Source: Rhodotorula mucilaginosa
Taxonomy: Eukaryota > Basidiomycota > Microbotryomycetes > Sporidiobolales > Sporidiobolaceae
Direction of reading: 5' to 3'
Length of the DNA stretch: 64,000 bases
Assembly (NCBI GenBank): GCA_034406715.1
Contig: CP137867.1
Location: forward strand, 1,116,001 to 1,180,000
In this document: positions 21,618-32,562 of the stretch, piece after piece
Numbering within the stretch: position 1 is the stretch's first letter
Layout of the letters: each line of letters begins with the position of its first letter
Translations under genes and position numbers: made by a program
The notes under the pieces: model-generated
Database searches by the model: none
Seen by the model: only the letters and a program-made list of their open reading frames with translations
What the model was told of the DNA's origin: nothing

Positions 21618-21979
21618 ACCCGTGCCTGCTGCCGGTGCAGGCTCGGTCGGACTCGCGCGCCCTCCAACTCTACAAGCGTTGTTCTCCCTCGGTTGTTCAA
21701 TATGTGCAAACGCTGTAGCAATTAAAGACCATCTCATGATGCAAATGTATCCTTCTTCAGGCGGACGAGACGGTTTTTAGCCTCCGGAGTAGGGCGCTGA
21801 AGCAGACATCAGAAGCGAATACACTACACGATGACTACAAGCTCAGCCTACCCCTGCTCGAAACGAGAGAAGCCTTCGTCCGGCGCTTCAGGCCTTCAGG
21901 ACCAGCTGTCGTTCGGAAAAAGAGGCGCCCGGGCTTCTTCCCCCCTTCATCTCTCGCCTCGGGCACTCTCGGGCGCCGA
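21618..21979. other. Intergenic region before the tandem DUF7923-like pair
   Basis: This contains the 3' region of the dehydrogenase and the leader of the next gene. The only coding-like element is the small overlapping frame at 21831-21989, listed separately. I see nothing else. Confidence 0.4.
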
Positions 21980-21989
21980 ATGGCGGTAG
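21831..21989 (+). other. Possible upstream ORF (52 codons) overlapping the next start
   Basis: ATG at 21831 opens a frame beginning MTTSSAYPCSKREKPSS. It ends at TAG 21987-21989, 10 nt inside the chosen start of the downstream gene (21980) and in another frame. If transcribed in the leader it would compete for initiation. It could instead be an unspliced part of a first exon. Confidence 0.3.
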
Positions 21990-23976
21990 ACCAGATATCG
22001 GAAGGTCCTCTGGGCTCCTGCCACCAGAACAACGCTGAGCAAGCCGAGCTGGTGCGTACTAGACCGCTCGCGCCGCTTCACCCCCACATGCTCGGACGAA
22101 CGACCTGACCGTTCGTCTCTACGCGCAGTGGCAGCAGTACATCCAGCTCATACTACTCAGACCCTTGTGATTACTCTGACGAACCGACCGTCCCCAGGCT
22201 TATCGCGCAGCAGGATGAGCTTGTCTTCGCTGCTGTGAAGGAGAAGATGGACCTCGAGGCTGAGCTCGACGCGGACCGGGAAGAATGGGGGGACAACGGT
22301 CGAGGCAGTGACGACGAGAAGGTCGAGGCCGAGCGAGAGCAGGAAGCCCTCGAGCGGCAGATCGAGGCGGCTCGCGAGGTACGCCGTGTTTTAGTCAAGA
22401 CGGACGTCCGGATCATACTGAAATTCTTGAAACCTTGTCTCCTTGGGACAGGCTTACACGGACATGAATAGCAAGAAGGAAGAGGTCGAGAACCTCCTCA
22501 GCCACTTCGACAGCAGGATCATCGAGACGCACGAGAGGGTCACCAACGCAAGTCAAGAGTCGGCGCAGGTTTCCGCTCGCCGCCCGGTGCCGGTCGATGG
22601 ACCTCTCGCGACAGTGGTCTTTATCAATGGGTGGGTCAGGAGGTGTGAAGCGAGTTCTCGGCCTGGTGTGCGTATTGACGACGCGTTCGCGAGACAGGGC
22701 CAACGCTCCGTTCGCGGACGAGCTCATTCGTCGCGGCAAGGAGGGCGGTCGCGAAGCCTCCAAAACTTTGAGGTGCGTTCACAAAGAGGGTACCAAGTCG
22801 CTATGTCCGGGTAGATCAAGTACTGATACCGTTCGACACTCCCGGGCAGGGAAAACCTCGTCGCGCAAAACCCCGACCACGTCGTGCTCGTCCATCTTTG
22901 GTACGACCGCAGGCTCCTCATGCAGAGCCTGCAGCACGGTCGCATCATCAGTGCTCCGTCGACCTGGAACAGCTTCATCTGGGGCTTCTGCCGCGAACCC
23001 CTTGCAGCCGCCGCCAACTCGAGCAACGTGTGCTTCGAACTCCGCCAGGAGCTCATCGAACAGCACACGGCAGCGACGCTGTCTCGTCTCGGGCACATGA
23101 AGACCATCGAGCGCGTCGTCTTTGCCGGCATGCACCCGAGTGCGGGCGTCTTTGACAGCCTTCTCACGCTCGAGGACGCCAACGAGACGCTGCCCGCGAC
23201 GTACACTCAAGGCATCCTGCCGCATGTCGAGATGTGAGCCGGTATTCCCTCGCCCTGCTACCCATCTCTGCCTCTGTCTGACAGTCTCGTCGCGCCAGCA
23301 TCGATCACCTGCCGGAGATCCCCAAGCCCGACTTTGGCTTTCCGACCTTGACCATCCCCGGCGAATTCGGCAGTTCGATCAGCAAGCCGTTCGCGATCAG
23401 GTCTCCCGAGGAGCTGACGACGGAGGAGAGTGCGAGCAGGACGCAACCTCTGCTGTCGCCCGAATCGGCGCCAGCTTCGCAGGCTGCCGGACGGGCTCGG
23501 TCGGTGGCTTCGTCGGCTGTCTCGAGGCCGGCGACGGTGCGCGCGGCACCACCGACCAGGGCTCCGTTCGCTTCGACGAGTACCGGACACCAGAGGCGCC
23601 CGCTCAACCCGAACAGGGGCTTTACGAATCAAGGTACGAATTGAGGCGAAACCCGGATCCGAGCTCTCTTAGCTGTCCCTTACCCGTACAGACCCTCCCT
23701 TGTGCTACTACTTCTACTTGAACTCGAAAACGGGGTGCATCGATCGTCGCTGTCAACGCTCGCACGACTACGACTTGAACGAGCGGCAGGTTCAACGACT
23801 CCGGCAGGATGTGAAGCGCTTCCCCTGCAAGGTGAGTGGTCGACGGCTCGAGCCTGCTCTCCAGTGGACTACTGGTCCTATCTGAAGAGCTGTCGTATGC
23901 GACGTCGCGTGACTCACAGGCTTGGGAAAAGACGGGCACATGCGACTTCCAGGCTCGAAACGCGGGTCAAGAGTAA
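21980..23976 (+). CDS. DUF7923-like protein with CCCH zinc finger (tandem copy 1)
   Basis: Fungal family with an N-terminal coiled coil, a DUF7923-like core (NYN/PIN-like fold by inference) and TTP-like CCCH fingers, so an RNA-related role is likely. The coiled coil is Glu/Arg-rich (EREQEALERQIEAARE). The core shows VVFINGANAPFADELI, GGREASKTL, HVVLVHLWYDRR and VVFAGMHPSAG. A Pro/Ser linker follows, then the finger CYYFYLNSKTGC-x4-C-x3-H, followed by DYDLNERQVQRLRQDVKRFPC. The second finger begins (CKAWEKTGTC) but the frame stops at TAA 23974-23976 before its last Cys and His, so it is incomplete. The next gene downstream is a paralogue on the same strand. The start was chosen at the ATG leading into the coiled-coil exons. 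The first two exons are tentative. Confidence 0.68.
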
Positions 23977-24336
23977 CGCCTGCCGTCTACGGGTCCGCTC
24001 TTGATACCTCAGCTGACCTTTGGTCCCTGCTACAGTTGTCTCTTTTCCCAGTCTGTCGACGTCACTGCTATACACCGGGTTGACCTGCGCTGACCGGCCT
24101 CCCTCGCTTTGCAGCGATCGTCCCCGACGGGCGTGATCCGCTTTCCCCCCAATCCCTCTTCTCTGCTTCGCTGGCGCCTGTTCTGCTTTGTCGTTGTAGC
24201 TTTTCCTGAATTGCATGAGATTTCTCTTTCGATTGCCCCGAGTGCCCGTGCTGATAAAACTGGCAGAGGGGAGAGGTTTGTGCGTCTTTCCCTCCTGCCA
24301 CCCACACTTGTCCGTCGCCGCCGTTCAGAGGTTGCC

Positions 24337-26039
24337 ATGTCGTCCGAAGGGGCTGTACACGAGAACGGCGTCGACCAAGGCGGTGTGCGTTCCTCGCAGC
24401 AGGATATAATTGAGGTGCGTGACGCTCCGGGTTACCTTGGGGAGCAGGCTGACCCGGTTCAACCGTGCTCGGACAGTTCTCAAAGTGCGTGATCCACGTA
24501 CTTACTCTTTCACGGGCTATACGCTGAGCTTGTACGTCTCTCCGACAGCCTGCTCGGCAGCGCCGATTCGTTCTTCCAAAGGTTGCTCGCCGACAAGGAG
24601 GCGCTCGCGGCGGAGCTCGCTGAGCGTCGTGCCCGCCGCACCGTGACGGCCGAGCAGGCCGAGGCCAAGAAGCTCAGGTTGCAAGCCGTGCAAGCCGACA
24701 TTGAGGCCAAGAGGGCGGAACTGAAAAGGTGGCACGAGGTGAGTCTCCGTCTCCGCGGGATGTCCGGACGAGCCCACTATTGCTCGCGATTTCAGTCGCT
24801 TAGAGGAAAACACTGATTCGAGCTCTGTTCAGGAGACCGAGACGCTCCGGAACCAGTACGAACAGATCAAAGCGACCGTGCAGGAGCGCCAGATCCACCT
24901 TCGCGAGCTCGAAGCGAGCTTGCCGGACGTCCCAGCCACGGACCGCGACAGCTCAAGCAAGGAGCCGTCGGTCAATGGGCCTCCCTTCATCCTCGTCTTG
25001 ATTGACGCGTGAGTACCGCTTCATCCTCCATACTTGTCGCGCGCGCGAGCTTAAGAAGGTCCGTCCTCCCTTGCAGGTCGAACGCGCCCTTTAACGAAGA
25101 GGCGATCCGCCAAGGCGAGATCGGAGGGCGCGACATGGGCGAAAGGGTCCGCTGGGAAGTCGAGAAGGACCTGCGCGAGCACAACATCGAGCTCGAAGAC
25201 GAGGACGAAGAGCCCGGAGTCCAGCCGGCGGTCCTGACCTACGTGTGGCACAATCGCAAGGCACTCGTGTTCAACCTGCAGCAGAACAAGGTCATCAGGT
25301 ACGTTGGGAGCCACCTGCACGCTCGAACAATACGGCTCACGCACTGCCGATTGTTCAGGTCCGAAGACACCTGGGACCGGTTCCTCGAGGGTTTCATGTC
25401 CAACCCGTCGAACCAGGTCATGGACACGGATTCCCTCGCCATTGACCAGTTCATGGCGAGGATGATCCGCACCTTTGGTCGCTGCAAGAGTCTCAAGAGG
25501 ATTTACCTGGCCGGGATCCATCTCGAAACGCTGTACGAAGCGTGCCCCGAAATCAGGCCGCAAAAGGCGGACCCGTTCTTCATCCGCGTCGGTCCCAAGA
25601 TGGTCTTGTGCGTAGAGGAGGAGATCCTTCGATATAGGCACCCCGAAGCTGACGATGGGATCCCTCTAACAGGATCAACCACCGCGAAACTGACGACCAG
25701 CGCGAGGTTTTGCTCTCCTTCGGCGCTCGCGTCGCCACTTTCCTCCGCTTCTTCAGCTCCGACAACGGATTGGGCGCGGACCTCGGCTGGGCTTTCCGCG
25801 CCTCGACGCCGCCCGTCGGACCGGGAGATCAGTGAGTCACGAGCATGCTTCTCGCGTTGACCGAGTTCCGAATTGACGGAGCTACGAGGGATCTTCGCAG
25901 GAACCACGAGGAAGGGGACGACGACAACGGGTACGGTCAAGTGTACGAGAAGCGGGGGTTCAGCGGGGGAGGCGCTTGGAACAAGGGCGGGCTGGGGACG
26001 CCGAAGTCGCAGATGAGCGGGACTAGTCGCCGCCGGTGA
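24337..26039 (+). CDS. DUF7923-like protein without zinc fingers (tandem copy 2)
   Basis: Paralogue of the preceding gene. MSSEGAVHENGVDQGG leads into a coiled coil (LLADKEALAAELAERRARR), then the DUF7923-like core: FILVLIDASNAPFNEEAI, GEIGGRDMGERV, LTYVWHNRKALVFNL, DTWDRFLEGFMSNP and LKRIYLAGIH. After an intron whose acceptor CTCTAACAG ends at 25673, the frame continues INHRETDDQREVLLSF and GARVATFLRFFSS. The protein ends with a Gly-rich tail (GYGQVYEKRGFSGGGAW...SRRR). No Cys/His cluster follows, so both CCCH fingers present in relatives are absent. A spacer of 360 bp separates it from copy 1. The two cores are clearly diverged in sequence, so the duplication is old. Confidence 0.65.
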
Positions 26040-26125
26040 ACGAAGGACGAAGACGCATGTGTAAAATCGCTTGCTTTTGTTACATGTTTCCAATCAGACC
26101 GACGTTACAGGAGTATCCTACCCTG

Positions 26126-28581
26126 CTACGAATCGCCGTATTGCCCTGCGAAAATGTAACGGTAAGCCGGGCGAATTCTCAAGCTGAGAAAGAAAAGAAT
26201 GCCCCCGAGCGCAAGGCGAAACTCACGAAAAGGTCGAGAGGTAAAGCCATTGTAGGGAGGAGATGGCGCGCGCCGAGGAGGCGCGGGACGACCGTCCCAG
26301 TTGACGGTGATTGCGTAACCACGGTCAATCATGCCGTCGATTTTTTCGATGGCACGGATGGCGGTAGAATGTCGATCCAACTCGACGTAGGCTCTCGCCG
26401 CAAAGTTCCACGAGTTCTCCGCGATCTGGACTGAAAGGACGGTGCCGTCTCCACACTCGGATTCCACGAGCTCGCGAACGTTCGACCTTTCGAAATGCCT
26501 CGGATCGAGCCCGGTGATGACAATGTCGCGAGCATGGCGGCTGGGAGGGTGCGAGAGGTTCGATTCGTGCGTCACGTAGGGGTATCGCCACTCCTCGATC
26601 GGCGGCTCGCGTTGTCGCGTTCGCGGGTCGCGGTACGGCCTGAAATGCATGCGCAAGCCGTCCATAGAGATGGCTTCCAACGCGCTCCTCGCCCGGTTCA
26701 AGTCTTGCCGGGAGGCGAAGCCGATCGTCGCGACCCGTTGCTCTCCGACCGTACGTTGAGTCGCCGGCAGGTCGACGCGAATGTCGTACGCCTCGACGTC
26801 CTCGCGAGCCATCGCATCGGCCAGCGCTCGCTCGCCCAACCGAGGCGAAACACTCACCACGAACAACCAAGTGACCGATTCCGACCGCGGCGATTGAGGC
26901 AGCGGCGGTCTTCGCGTCGTCGTCCTCTCCGCGGGAGACAAGCTCCGACCAGACTGTCTCCGCGAATACGTGGATCGGTCCGGAGACGACTCGCGCCGTC
27001 CTCGTGGTGAAGGGCTCCTCCGATCGGATCGTCGCGGCGGGTGGTACGCAGGTCGATCCGGAGACGAATCGCGTCGCCGTCGTCGTGGTGAGATACTCCT
27101 TCTGCGGTCGTGGGCGGCGCGTGCAGGGTCCGCCGCCCGCGTCGTGGGAGAAAGGGGAGGCTGTCCAGCAGGAACGGGTTTGCTGTCCCGCGATGGCGAA
27201 GGTGGGCAACTCGGAGGCAAGGCCGACGAGCTGAGCGGTGCCGGTGGTGGTGGTGGTCGCGGCGGAAGAAGAGCGCGTTGAGGATGAGGAGCAGCAGCGA
27301 CGGGAGTCGAAGCCTGAGAAGAAGCCGGGGCATACAACTCCGCGTGCAGAGTACGCTCCTCGGTCCCATCACTGTAAACCCATCCTCGCAGCCGATCGAC
27401 CGCAGCTCGAGCCGTCTCGAAACTGACCGTCTCGACGAGGGCCGTCACTTCGTTGTTTTCGAGCGAGACGTCGAGCGAGATGTGCCGCGTCGAAGAGCCA
27501 CCGACGAGGTCGCGGAGGGAGACGATGGTGATACTGAGAGGGAGATGGCGGATCTCGAGACGGTTCGGACCTCCTCCTCCTGCGAGAGGACTGGGGGAGG
27601 CGGTGTGCGGGGCAGGGAGAGGTGTTGCGGGATGGGGAGAGGGTGCGACAGGGGACGGGAGGTGATTTGTCGCCACCGCGGGGGCGGTTGAAGAGAGCGA
27701 AGAGGCACTGTCTTCGGGCGGACTCGGTTCGTGCTTGATCTGAACCGGAGATGGCAGCTTTGTCACTGTCGGTTCGGTCTTGACCACCGCGGCGGCAGCA
27801 GGCGGCGACGACGACATGGGACGCTGGACCTCACCCGCGCGAGGAGGAGGAGGAGGAGGAGGAGGCGGTGCCACTGCTGCTTCTGACAGCGACGACGGCG
27901 GCGGTGGTAGAGAGTCGGGGACTTCGAGCCCGTGTTCAGTGATCCAGTCCTCGACTTGGGCCATCGTCATCTCGAAGCAAAGCCGGACCGCATCGGAGGC
28001 TGCAGGAAAATGAAAAGGGTTCGGGTCGTGTTAAGAGCACTTCTGTCCCGGCTCATTCCCATTTCATCCTCACAGTGAAGAACGCACCCTGTTGTTCTCC
28101 TCCCGTTCGCCATTCTTGCAAAGCTTGCAAACCGGCCGAGGACGAGAATTGACGACTCGGATCTGCCGACGCCGCCGCCGCCGCTGGAAGCGCAGTTTCG
28201 GGTGGCGCGCAGACGAGGAGGCACTGCGTGATCAGGCGACGGATATCGTCCCGCCGCGTTGGGAGCTGGAGAGCTGTTTCGAGAGCAGTCCGCCCGGTCG
28301 CTGCGTCTGCACAAGATGTGGACAAAGCGGGGAAAATCAGTTCAGGAGGCGGCGACCTTGGATTCCCCTCAGGCGGCGGCGGCGGACTGACCGGCTGCGA
28401 CCACTTGTTCGGGGTACGAGTTCTGGAGGACGAGGACAACGGCGAGCAAGTCGTCGCTGGCGACGGCGGCGACGAGGTCGTGCGTCCGTTCGGCGGGAGA
28501 CAGGTCGGCCGGATCGCGCAGGAGGACGGGGTTGGGCACCGCGTCGTCGTCCGCCAGCGTTGCTGATCGCCGCCGTTCCAT
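26126..28581 (-). CDS. RRM RNA-binding protein with Pro-rich and Arg/Ser-rich middle
   Basis: Exon 1 starts MERRRSATLADDDAVPNP and contains helical repeats (RTHDLVAAVASDDLLAVV). Introns with donors GTCAGT and GTGCGT link it to TALETALQLPTRRDDI, and then to SDAVRLCFEMTMAQVEDWI. A long proline-rich and RS-rich segment follows, including RRSISPRRRRRDSSPDR. Two or three RRM-like units are seen: NRLEIRHLPLSITIVSLRDL, one around VEAYDIRVDLPATQRTVGEQ, and the clearest, DIVITGLDPRHFERSNVREL with NFAARAYVEL. The end is probably SRPFRQYGDS after a last intron. A single gene is supported by matching intron phases across 28.6-26.1 kb. I do not recognise a named orthologue. A splicing or mRNA-regulatory role is inference from the composition. 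Confidence 0.7.
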
Positions 28582-28805
28582 GTGCGCAGCGTGCTCCCTG
28601 CCAGCGCCTCTTGACGTCCCTTCCCGATTCCCTGTATGGCTGCGTCCCGCTCGATGTGTCCGAGTCGCAGGTTGATGAGGCGGAGGCAGTCCTGAGCGTC
28701 GGACAAGCGATCCACCGGACTGGACTGCAGGCAAAAAAGGGCGAGCACTGAGGTGGCGCTTGGCTAGACCGTCGCTCTCCCAAGTGAGCTGTCTCGAGTC
28801 ACTCT
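28582..28805. promoter_or_regulatory. Divergent promoter, RRM protein / Nur1-type gene
   Basis: 224 bp lie between the divergent starts. The motif TTCCGCGTGAAAGCGG (28823-28838) lies just inside the first ATG of the Nur1-type frame. This suggests that true translation may begin at the next in-frame ATG, 28896. Confidence 0.4.
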
Positions 28806-30617
28806 ATGGCTCGAAGCGTCGTTCCGCGTGAAAGCGGCGATGAGAACTCTCTCCTCTCTCAGCGCGACTCCTCGCGTGGACAGAGCGCAAGGAGGATGTA
28901 CGCTACGCCAGATCAACAGAGACGGGCTGCCCACCCGCGCCCAGCTGCCGGCAGCCCGTTCACGGCGACGCCGACCGAGACTCGTCATTCAGCCAACGCA
29001 GCTCGCCGTGCCGCTCTCGCTCCTCCACGGACGCCTCTAAGCAGAGTCCTGCACGCAGAGAGAGCTCCCACGGCCAGTCCGAGGAGGATCCGGCACAGGA
29101 GTTGGACGACCAGGCTGCGCGACTGGCCTTCGAACGCCCTCCTCTCGCTCGAGACGTCCTTCCAACTCGTCTCGTTCGACGCCATCGGCTACCCACTCGG
29201 CGCCACCTTGCACCTCGTCCACCTCGCCGTCCGCCTCCCAGCCTTTTACGCCGCCCTCCCCTCCCTCTCCGACTGGTGGCAGCAGTCGTCAACCTCTCCA
29301 CCCTCTCGATACCACCCACGAGTCGCGCCCACGACTGCCGATGCGAGACTCGAGGCGTTGCTGCAAAGTCACGCAGCGGCGAGGGGCTGGGGTTCCTCGT
29401 GGTCCGCCTCGACGTGGTGGTTCAGCATCGCCCTGATCGTGCTCTCGATCGCAAACGTCGCCTACCTCGTCACGAGGCGGAGAAAGTACCAGATGGTCTT
29501 GCGCAGGGTGAGTCGGTTTCCTTTACCCTCCCCCCCCTTCACATGATCCTCATTAATCGTGTTTTCCGAACCGCCAACAGGATCCGCTCTCGTCTCCGAA
29601 TGCTAAACAGGCCATGCTCAGATTCGCACCCGAGCAAGCCAACCCCGTCCCTTCTCGGATCGAAAAGCTCCGCCGCAGAGTGCTCCAACTCGTCGGCTGG
29701 TCAAAACCAGCCAAGGCGGCGACGGCCTTTCCCGTGCAAGAGTTGGACGTCTGGGTTCCTGATCACGCATTGTGGTCCTTACGACTCTTTACGTGCGTGG
29801 TTGCGATTTCCACGCTTTTCAAGAAGCCTGAATTCACACCTGCTCTCCCAAATGCTGCACAGACTGTACTCGCCGCCGGTCGCCGTCATGTACCACCTGC
29901 TCTCGCCTTCAAATTTCTTGCCCATGCTCCTCTGTGGCGTCCTTTTTGTGGCACAGGTACGTTGTCCGCGGATTAGTCCCCCCGGCTGCCTTTTCTGAAA
30001 CTCGAGCCTACGCCGACGCCACACTTCTCGCAAAACAGACGTTCGGCGCCGTCTACCTCTACTCGACGCTCGTGTCGGACCGCGCGGCCCTCCAAGCCGA
30101 AGTGATGCACGAGTACAACGCCAAGTTTGTCCACCCGCGCGTGTTTGTGCCCAAACGGGACGCGTGCGTCTCGACCAGCGAGGCCGAGATGGTTTCGGCC
30201 CGGGATCTCCACTGGCGCGGCGCGCCTCCCGTGCAGCAACCGCACCGTTCGTCGACGTCGACGTCGACGTCGTCGCCGAGGAAGAGCGGAGTTGCGGGGA
30301 GATGGTCGTCGTCGACGACGTCGACGACGACGCCAATGCGGGGACGGCGCGAGACCGCAGCGGAGGTCGACGAGGCTTCGGGGGAAGGCGAGCTCGAGGA
30401 GCAAGAAGAAGAAGAAGAGGAGGAGGAGGAGGTCGTCCAGCGCGGGAGTGGCCGCAAGGTGCGCCGACGGCAGAGCGAGATGCCGCTCCGGCGTGCCGTC
30501 CTCGAGGAGCAGCAGCAGCAGCTGCAGCGGCAGTCGGACGATCCGGAGTCGACGGGATCGCCGATGCCTGTCTCTCCTGCTCGGAGGAGGCAAGCGAGGG
30601 CGAGCATGTTTGGCTGA
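28806..30617 (+). CDS. NUR1: Nuclear rim protein of the Nur1/Mug154 family
   Basis: Inner-nuclear-membrane protein. In yeast Nur1 works with Lrs4 and Heh1 at the nuclear rim, and Mug154 is the fission-yeast member. Membrane segments: YPLGATLHLVHLAVRL, WWFSIALIVLSIANVAYLV and FLPMLLCGVLFVAQ. The diagnostic block follows: TFGAVYLYSTLVSDRAALQ, then EVMHEYNAKFVHPRVFVPKR. The C-terminus is disordered with a Glu run, EEQQQQLQRQ and SPARRRQARASMFG. Four exons join in phase through introns near 29513, 29792 and 29957. The ATG at 28806 opens the longest frame, but the in-frame ATG at 28896 (MYATPDQQRR) is a good alternative because a recurrent promoter motif lies between the two. Confidence 0.78.
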
Positions 30618-30882
30618 AGGGGGGGCTCGACTCGGGACCAGTGCACGCTGTAGCACCACCTTGCCGTCTTTTCCTAATGAGTACTGCATATTCTTGCGTT
30701 GGTCCTCCCATTGCATATGTGCTTGTTGCCCGTTTGCGCGTGAAAAGAGACGGCGCCACGCCACGTCATCGAGTTTGGGCGAGATTCGCGTCGAGGCGCG
30801 CTCTTCTCTCTCTCCCGAATCCGCCGGCCGCGTATAGGCGCAGCTAGAGCAGCCAGTGTTGCGACCAAGCGTTGACTTGAAA

Positions 30883-32169
30883 ATGTCTGAGGATCCAGCG
30901 ACTACCTTGTGAGCTCCGCCTCCTCGTCGTCTCGCTTCTCTTCACCACTGACCCTTCGTCGCGATCAGCTTCCCCGACGTCGACGAGATCCCTTCGCTGT
31001 ACGAGGTGCTCGGCGTGCAGCCCGACTGCTCCCAAGATGACCTCAAGCGCGCGTACCGCCGCCTCTCGCTCCTCCACCACCCCGACAAGGTCGCAGCCGC
31101 CTCCAGCTCCGGAGACGCCTCGGCGCAGGCGACCCTCCGCTTCCAACAGATCGGGTTCGCCTACACGGTCCTCAAAGATGCCGGGAGGAGGGAAAAGTAC
31201 GACTTGACGGGGAGTACGGTCGAGATGAGTACTGCCGAGGGCGCAAAGACGGAAGCCGAGTGGAGGGACTACTTCAGGGAGTTGTGGTCCGGAGAGGTCT
31301 CAGCGCAGAGTATTGACGAGTTCAAGAAGAAGTACCAAGGTGCGTGGCGCTTAGGGGCTCATGCATGCAGACGATAACTCCGGGGGGCATCCAATGGTTG
31401 ACGCCATCCGCTGTTTTGTCTCTGTGTCTTCGTCGCTAAACGCACAGGCTCGGACGAAGAGCGCTCCGACGTCCTCGCCGCGTACGAGTCCTCGGCGGGT
31501 GACCTCGACGCGATCCTCGCCTCGGTCATGGTCTCGACCGTCGAAGACGAAGACCGTTTTGTCGACCTGATCAACCAAGCCATCGCGTCCGGCACAGTCA
31601 AGTCGACTTCGGAGTGGAAGAAGCACCTCAAAGATACGAAAGGGAAGGGGAAAGAAAGGAGGCGGAAAAAGGCAGACAAGGAGGCCAAGGAGGCGGAAGA
31701 GCTCGCGAAAGAGTTGGGCGTCCATGACAAGTTGTTTGGTGGCGACGGCAACGGCGCCGGCGCGAAGACGAGCGGGAGTCAGAGCCAGCCGGCTAAGAAG
31801 GGAGGAAAGGGCAAAGGCAAGGCGGGTGGTCGAGGAGGTGGTGGAGGAGGAGGAGAGGCAGATGCGGAGGACGGCGAAGCGGCGCTGCGGGCTCTGATTC
31901 AGGGCAACCAGGCCAAGCGGATGAACTCGCTCGTCGACTCGCTCGAAGCCAAGTACGCCGCGATCGAAGCCAACAAAAAGTCGTCGAAACAAAAGGGCAA
32001 GAAACGAGCTTCTTCGTCCGGAGACGGCGGCGACGACGCAGAAGCGGGAGGCGACGCGAGGTCGAAACGGCCGCGAGGCAAGAAGGAGAGGGAACCGACG
32101 GAGGAGGAGTTTGCGGCGATCCAAGCCCAGATCGACGCGCGCAGGAACGGCACCACCAAGTCCAAATGA
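30883..32169 (+). CDS. J-domain protein of the DNAJC9 type
   Basis: Starts MSEDPATT, then after one intron FFPDVDEIPSLYEVLGV and a J domain with the HPD motif in LLHHPDKVAAA. Helices EWRDYFRELWSGEVSAQSI and the DNAJC9-like segment GDLDAILASVMVSTVEDEDRF follow, as in the nuclear J-protein that chaperones H3-H4 and recruits Hsp70. The C-terminal half is Lys/Gly-rich (KGGKGKGKAGG, RGGGGGGGE) and ends ARRNGTTKSK. The histone-binding assignment comes from family resemblance, not from visible contacts. GCGTGAAA lies about 140 bp upstream (30738-30745). With HAT1 and SCJ1, this is one of several chromatin- or chaperone-related genes in the window, but they are not clustered in a way that implies co-regulation. 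Confidence 0.82.
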
Positions 32170-32562
32170 GACCCGTCGCCGACCCCTCGCTTGCCCCCCG
32201 CCCGTTCTGCAGCGTTTTTTTGTCATTTTGTCTTCCTCGCGCATGTGCATGTCCCCTGTTCTTCTGAAACCATGTTGTCTTTCCATTCTCTTTCCTACCT
32301 GCATTCACTGTCAAAGGGCTCTCGTGAGGCGAGCTAGACGTGCTGGTTGTCAAGAGTACTGCTTTGCATTGCGATGAGAGTGAACGATAACTAGTCCATG
32401 GCACAGTTTCAGAGCATAGTTCCGAGGCTGTCAAGACGGGGGAAAGGACAAGGATCAGATCAGTCAAGCTGCTCTTGATAAAGAGGGTAGATGCGCACCG
32501 GCGCTGTCAAAGACCGCCCTCGGTTCTTCCTCCCGACCCTGTCGCCGACGGCTGCCGCGACC
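32170..32562. other. Convergent 3' region, DNAJC9-like / Aha1
   Basis: 393 bp lie between two stop codons facing each other. This is expected to be 3' untranslated sequence and terminators of both genes. No gene is seen. Confidence 0.45.
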
